Shown here one piece after another: positions 60,101-64,000 of a stretch of DNA of 64,000 bases. This stretch comes from Cylicocyclus nassatus (taxonomy: Eukaryota; Nematoda; Chromadorea; Rhabditida; Strongylidae). The position numbers were made by a program, and so were the translations under genes. Positions within the stretch are counted from its first letter, which is position 1, and each line of letters starts with the position of its first letter. The DNA lies in the NCBI GenBank assembly GCA_958299035.1, contig CATQJL010000223.1, positions 8,297,753 through 8,361,752 on the forward strand. The letters run 5' to 3'. The notes beneath the pieces were generated by a model, which saw only the letters and a program-made list of their open reading frames with translations, was not told the origin of the DNA and ran no database searches.

Positions 60101-62890
60101 CCAAAATACTCTCCAAACCTCGCTCTACCAGATTATCATTTGCTCCGCTCTCTGGCAAATCTCATGAATTGTGCATGTCCCGATTTCAGTAAGCAACTTG
60201 AGCGCTGGTTAGATGACTTCCTTGGGACCCGGCGCGCTGCCGTTTGAAAAATTGAGGTTGAGAACAAGAATGTGCCAAAAGGTTGTGCGCTACAATCAGG
60301 AATATAATTTTGAGTAATTTTTAGTGTAAAATGATGATTTTGTTTGTTTATAAAAACGCTACGAACTTATGGAACGACCTATTAGTTTCCCAAGCATTTC
60401 CTGTACATTTTTTGATGTTTGAAAAGTAGAAAACAAAACTTGCAACCAACTTCCGGGCCAATTTAATTCTAATATGTGTGTAGACTCACCATTTTCTCTT
60501 GCATTGCTTTTTACGGCCAATTCATTGCATCCTGTTATGTAACAAAAGGTATCTACACCGTTTATATCTGAAGTTACGGATAATGCCTTGAACATTTCAC
60601 CTTTGCGGCAACTGGCCCAGTTCGTAAACTTTTGCTGGAAAGTTCTTGATGACAAGGTCAAATAAAAATCAAAAGCAACCTTGTCTGCTGCAGTGCAGTA
60701 TCCACATGTGACTTTCAAAAAATGTTTATTCGATGCATCAGTGCTACACTCTCTAAAGCAAACATGGACACGAAAAGTTGTTGATGAAAAGCCTTCACAC
60801 CTCACTGGAAAACCTTGAACCTTGTTTGGAGTTTCAACGAAGGAGACTAGCGCCATGTTCATAAAATCTGGTTCTCCGTCATTTTCTTGTGCCGGCAGTT
60901 GCAACAGTTCTTGAATATTAGATGTCCGCTTCGATTGAAAAGAAGTAAGAAGTAATTATGCAAGTGGTGGAAACAAATCGATTTTTTTATTGTCTTTCGT
61001 ACTAAAAACGAGAATAATTCTGTCTACAGCACTGTGAATAGTTTAGCTAAGGATGTCTTCTGAATTGTGGCATCTTGAAAACTCACTTGTCCACAAATTC
61101 ATGTATTCCACGATCATGAATGAAGGTAGCGCTGTTCCTGCTTTGAAACTAGGTCCTCGCGCGAACATTATAGCATGCATATCAGGATCAATGAAATCAA
61201 AACCGTGACGACCAATATGATCTCCTTTTATATCCGCTCGATGACTGCAATGTTATTTTTACATAATACTTCGGCCATTGGTCAGGGAACTGGTGAGTTT
61301 CGAAAATAAAGCATACTTTACAAAGCCTAAGTGTTAATTTGAAAAGTGTGGTTGTAAAACATTAGAAGAGTTCGATGCAATAAACAGGCTCAAAAGTTTT
61401 ATTCTTCATTGGAAAGAAGTCACGAACCATGAGTGATATGTAACAGTGGATTAAAATGGTTGAGTAGAAGACTGTCTACTTGTTCACTCATACTTTAGAT
61501 TTTCAAGTTTTTTTAGCTACGTCTAGAATTATGTCTGAATAAACGATGAATGTGAAAGGCAAATTGCCAGATGTAGGAATTCAAGTTTCCAACCAATCCA
61601 ACTGGGGGCGAAAAAGCTTCCGGTCTGACTCAGCTATGCAAAAATGTTCAGATTCCTAATTGTCCAAAAACAAGCATTATTTTTGCGCGAATTTCTTTCT
61701 AAACCAATGTAGTGTTGCATTTTTGTTATGTTGTCTACTCAAAAACAGCTTCCGATGAACATCGACAACCATGTTTGTCACTCTTAAAGAGTAGGAAATT
61801 ACGTGAGGAACCTATATTTGCGTTTTCAGGGTAATTGTTGATATGTTTCAGTAAAGGTCTTGTCTGTAAAGCTTTCGTAGATCTTCAAGAGAATGTTGTA
61901 GGGCTGACTTCAACCCATTACAAAAAAAAATTATTAGCGTTCAAAAGTTCGATACTTTCATTTTGAAACACTATACTTTTTCACTTCACCTAATTCACCC
62001 AATTTTTCCACAAAGCCAACTCGAAGTGATAAGCCTTTTGTTTCGGAGCGAATGAAGTGGAGAAGGCATGCGCCAAAGACTTACACATATGTTCTGGATC
62101 CTTTTTTTCCAAGAACAATAAGGTCGCCAATCCTTTCTGATTTACTACAATGCCATCTAGCCGGAACTGTTGTCCTGTTGAATGCACGAAATTCATCTGT
62201 TCCTTTGCATATCAATGTATTTAATATTTCTTTGTCAGTCAATGCTGCAATCGAAATCATATTGAATCGTAAATGCGATTTGGTACTGTTCTATCCTTCT
62301 TGAAGAACGCAAGGTTTGAAAATATTATGAACATTGTGTATATGCTATTGGCTAGAAATAAACAAGAAAACGAGTTATGACTCCTATGCAAAATTAAGCT
62401 TGTAGATGTTTCTAAAAATAAGGATGGAAGTATCTATCTATGATTGTAAAATAACAACTTACTGGAGCCATTTCGAAATATTAAGGTAGTAGCACCCTGA
62501 AAGATTACAAGACCATTTATGTCGAACAACTCCTCCAGTACAACACGATTCTTTATTTCTGCCATTCCTTAACTCGTTTTTAGGCTATACAACAAATTGC
62601 TGCAGTTGAGGATAGTTGAGGAAGTAACACTCACCATGATCAGATAGTATGACTAGGTTGACGCAATTCAGCATGCCTTCCTTGCTCAATTTTCGCAGAA
62701 AGCGCTCAATGGATTCGTCTACCGATCTTATTGCTGCATCCAGCTGAATTATAAATGTTGAGGGTTGTCATTGTAGGGATTCCATTACCTTTAGACCTGA
62801 TACTCGATGTCCTGCGTAATCTATCTCTGAAATATAGGTCATGATCAGGCCAGGCCTCTCATCTTCGTCAAGTTTTAGCCATTTAACCAC
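57116..62890 (-). CDS. ectonucleotide pyrophosphatase/phosphodiesterase family (5' partial)
   Basis: Eleven minus-strand exons keep phase: 62890-62789, 62743-62635, 62567-62463, 62244-62085, 61244-61087, 60909-60490, 59050-58886, 57831-57778 (possibly extended to about 57929), 57709-57583, 57450-57309, 57256-57116. They give about 560 residues of an ENPP, an alkaline-phosphatase-fold enzyme that uses two zincs to hydrolyse phosphodiester or pyrophosphate bonds outside the cell. Visible metal ligands are Asp and His in EIDYAGH (residues 24 and 28 of the visible part), Asp-His in VILSDHG (69, 70) and His in IGRHGFDF (172). Also present are AIMFARGPSFK, LLQLPAQENDG, and a nuclease-like tail ending with PTHIYRIHITC, LSFILPH and ARIKDVEILSGL. 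The first exons, with the nucleophile Thr and any signal or membrane segment, are not found and should lie past 62890, probably outside the window. Whether it is functional cannot be told. Confidence 0.85.
57998..58445. mobile_element. foldback MITE in an ENPP intron
   Basis: Ends CAAGGATACTTGGTGATCCC and near complement (GGGGTCACCAAGTATCCTTA). Arms contain TTCGCAGACTTC-like and ACTGCCTTC-like blocks in inverted order. Related in its CAAGG end to 16734-18543 and 28009-28474. Confidence 0.7.
58458..58634. mobile_element. near-perfect hairpin element in an ENPP intron
   Basis: About 75-bp arms, starting AGGCTCCCGTTAGAGTGCC, with GCCAGCGCTACGCCAGCATT and TCGATCGATACACGTGTATT exactly complementary, around a loop of roughly 25 bases. 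Flanked by TTA on both sides. More GC-rich than the gene around it. Confidence 0.85.
59520..60383 (+). mobile_element. mariner element with transposase remnant, in an ENPP intron
   Basis: Ends TTAGGTCGTTCCATAAGTTC and complement, sub-terminal TAGCGTTTTTAT on both sides. Lies entirely inside the intron between 60490 and 59050, opposite in orientation to the gene. About 864 bp, so roughly one third is missing relative to a full mariner. Confidence 0.85.
60010..60247 (+). pseudogene. mariner transposase, C-terminal remnant
   Basis: Frames give FLHDETWPHTANVVKTVLHD (family pattern LxHDNARPHTA, second catalytic region) and, after a frameshift, QYPKYSPNLALPDYHLLRSL (family pattern YSPDLAPxDYHLF, third catalytic Asp) ending in WLDDFLGTRRAAV. 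In the first motif Asp is present but the following Asn-Ala-Arg is changed to Glu-Thr-Trp. The N-terminal DNA-binding part is gone. Inactive. Confidence 0.85.
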
Positions 62891-63288
62891 CTAAAAATGT
62901 TTAGTACAAAAAGTTCAGAGTTTCGGAAAAGAATTTTTTTCGTAGCTCAGTTACAGCTTTCCTAGAATTTTTCAAAATAGAATCATCTCCGTTGATAAAT
63001 GATATACAAAATGACATGATAAGATGTACCACTTGTTTATGTAAACAAGTTAGCTATATATAGTTGTGACAGTCGTGCACTTCTCAGTCTTGTGGCTTGC
63101 TCTCTCGGATAAAGGCTTCTCTGCATCCGCTCTGGTACCTAACAATCTCCAAAGCTTCACGAGAAAGTTCTTTGTTCTTTTCCTCCATTTTTGAGCTCTG
63201 TGAATGTGCCATATTCGGAAGCCTCTGCGCTTCACCTTTGCTGGAGTCCCACGAAAGCTCATGCCAAAAAAGGCGCCTTGCTGACGCA
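62891..63288. other. presumed ENPP intron; weak frames
   Basis: The next upstream exon of the ENPP-like gene is not found here. Minus-strand frames at about 63050-63310 (for example KMEEKNKELSREALEIVRYQ) are open for about 75 codons and look protein-like, but they fit no ENPP segment and lie next to the retroposon, so they may belong to a repeat. Confidence 0.3.
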
Positions 63289-63950
63289 ATGGCCCGCAGT
63301 AAACCCCTTCTCATTCCAACTCGGCTGGGGGCGGGCCTACGTTGAACGTAGAGCGCCTAACTCCGGCATCCGGTGAGCCTTCGATCAGGATTCGGATCGC
63401 TTTTTAGACCCAAAGATCTTGTACGTTCTCAAAAAATGAACACCTTGAGTGATCTGGTCGAGAGGCTAAGTGCATGGGTTTCAATGAGAAAGTCCATGGT
63501 TCAAAGCCGGCTAGTGGCACATTTTTGCGCCACCGCAGGACAATCTTTGGTAGCGGCCGCTATCGAGAAAAATCTATGGCGACCGCTGTCAAAGACATCG
63601 CCAAGCAAACGATGGATAAAACAAAACTACCACATTTTGGCTAGGAATTCATGGAAAACAAAAATTTTTGAACATAGAGCAAACAAAAAAATCAAAAAAT
63701 CTTTGTTTCAAGCAGTCCTTGAAGAAAAAACGTAGTCAAGCCCTGAAAAAAGAAGAAATCCAAGAAATCCTGTTTTCTCGTTTTTCGCCGCAATCAGCTG
63801 TTCATCGATCCTCTCCCATTTAGGCCGCCGAAAACGTGCAATTTTGGGAGTTTTGCACCGCAAGAATACGTCGGCTAGGTTGTCTCGTAAGTTACTCACG
63901 AGCAACTTACGGGAAATTTGTCTGGTTCTCCTCTTGAGCACACTATTTCT
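63289..63950 (+). mobile_element. second copy of the tRNA-containing retroposon
   Basis: Same order of blocks as 37572-38230: GGCCCGCAGTAAACCCC leader, GGCGGGCC, a tRNA-like core at about 63447-63515 (TGGTCGAGAGGCTAAGTGC as A box, GGTTCAAAGCC as B box, like a serine or leucine tRNA), GGTAGCGGCCGCTATCGA, then CGCAATCAGCTGTTCATCGA and TCGTAAGTTACTCACGAGC. The hairpin-rich 3' third of the first copy is absent. It lies in or just upstream of the presumed ENPP first intron. Confidence 0.65.
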
Positions 63951-64000
63951 CTCGGGTTACCCTGAAATTCAACCTTGGATAAGTGGCATTCTGGTGAACT

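Overview
This is eukaryotic DNA, almost certainly from a nematode. It is AT-rich, and the genes that can be reconstructed have many short exons, some introns of only about 50-60 bases, and acceptors of the TTTCAG type. The transposon load (RTE LINE, Penelope-like, Helitron, mariner, TTAA-type MITEs, long foldback elements) resembles that of strongylid-type worms. The species cannot be named from the sequence alone.

Only two host genes can be rebuilt with confidence. At 1198-2238 (minus) four exons join in frame into a 162-residue secreted protein that looks like a small NTR/TIMP-type module. At 57116-62890 (minus) eleven in-phase exons give the catalytic C-terminal half and the whole nuclease-like tail of an ectonucleotide pyrophosphatase/phosphodiesterase (ENPP). 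Its first exons, with the nucleophile Thr, are not seen and probably lie beyond the right edge. Weaker exon candidates sit near 386-680 (minus), 23261-23573 (minus) and 28898-29600 (plus).

The rest is mostly mobile DNA. In order: a decayed RTE LINE (4.0-5.6 kb); TTAA- and TA-type MITEs (5.6-6.7 kb); a Helitron (7.6-8.5 kb); a 4.0 kb inverted-repeat element A with a Helitron in its loop (9.5-13.6 kb); a foldback element with tRNA-like DNA and an inserted mariner (16.7-18.5 kb); a 3.9 kb giant palindrome (19.1-23.0 kb); four mariner-type foldbacks in a row (24.2-28.7 kb); a Penelope-like element with GIY-YIG endonuclease and a hammerhead ribozyme motif (32.2-34.9 kb); a TTAA MITE; a tRNA-containing retroposon inside a hairpin element (37.5-38.6 kb); Helitron fragments; and a TTCGAA palindrome split at its apex (40.1-41.1 kb).

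From 44.1 to 56.7 kb lies element B, a second copy of element A. It carries a stack of insertions: a hAT-like element with an 8-bp target duplication, inside it a minus-strand LTR retrotransposon, and inside that a mariner. Element boundaries and target duplications let the order of insertion be read. A recurring theme is that long self-complementary DNA is interrupted at or near its loop.
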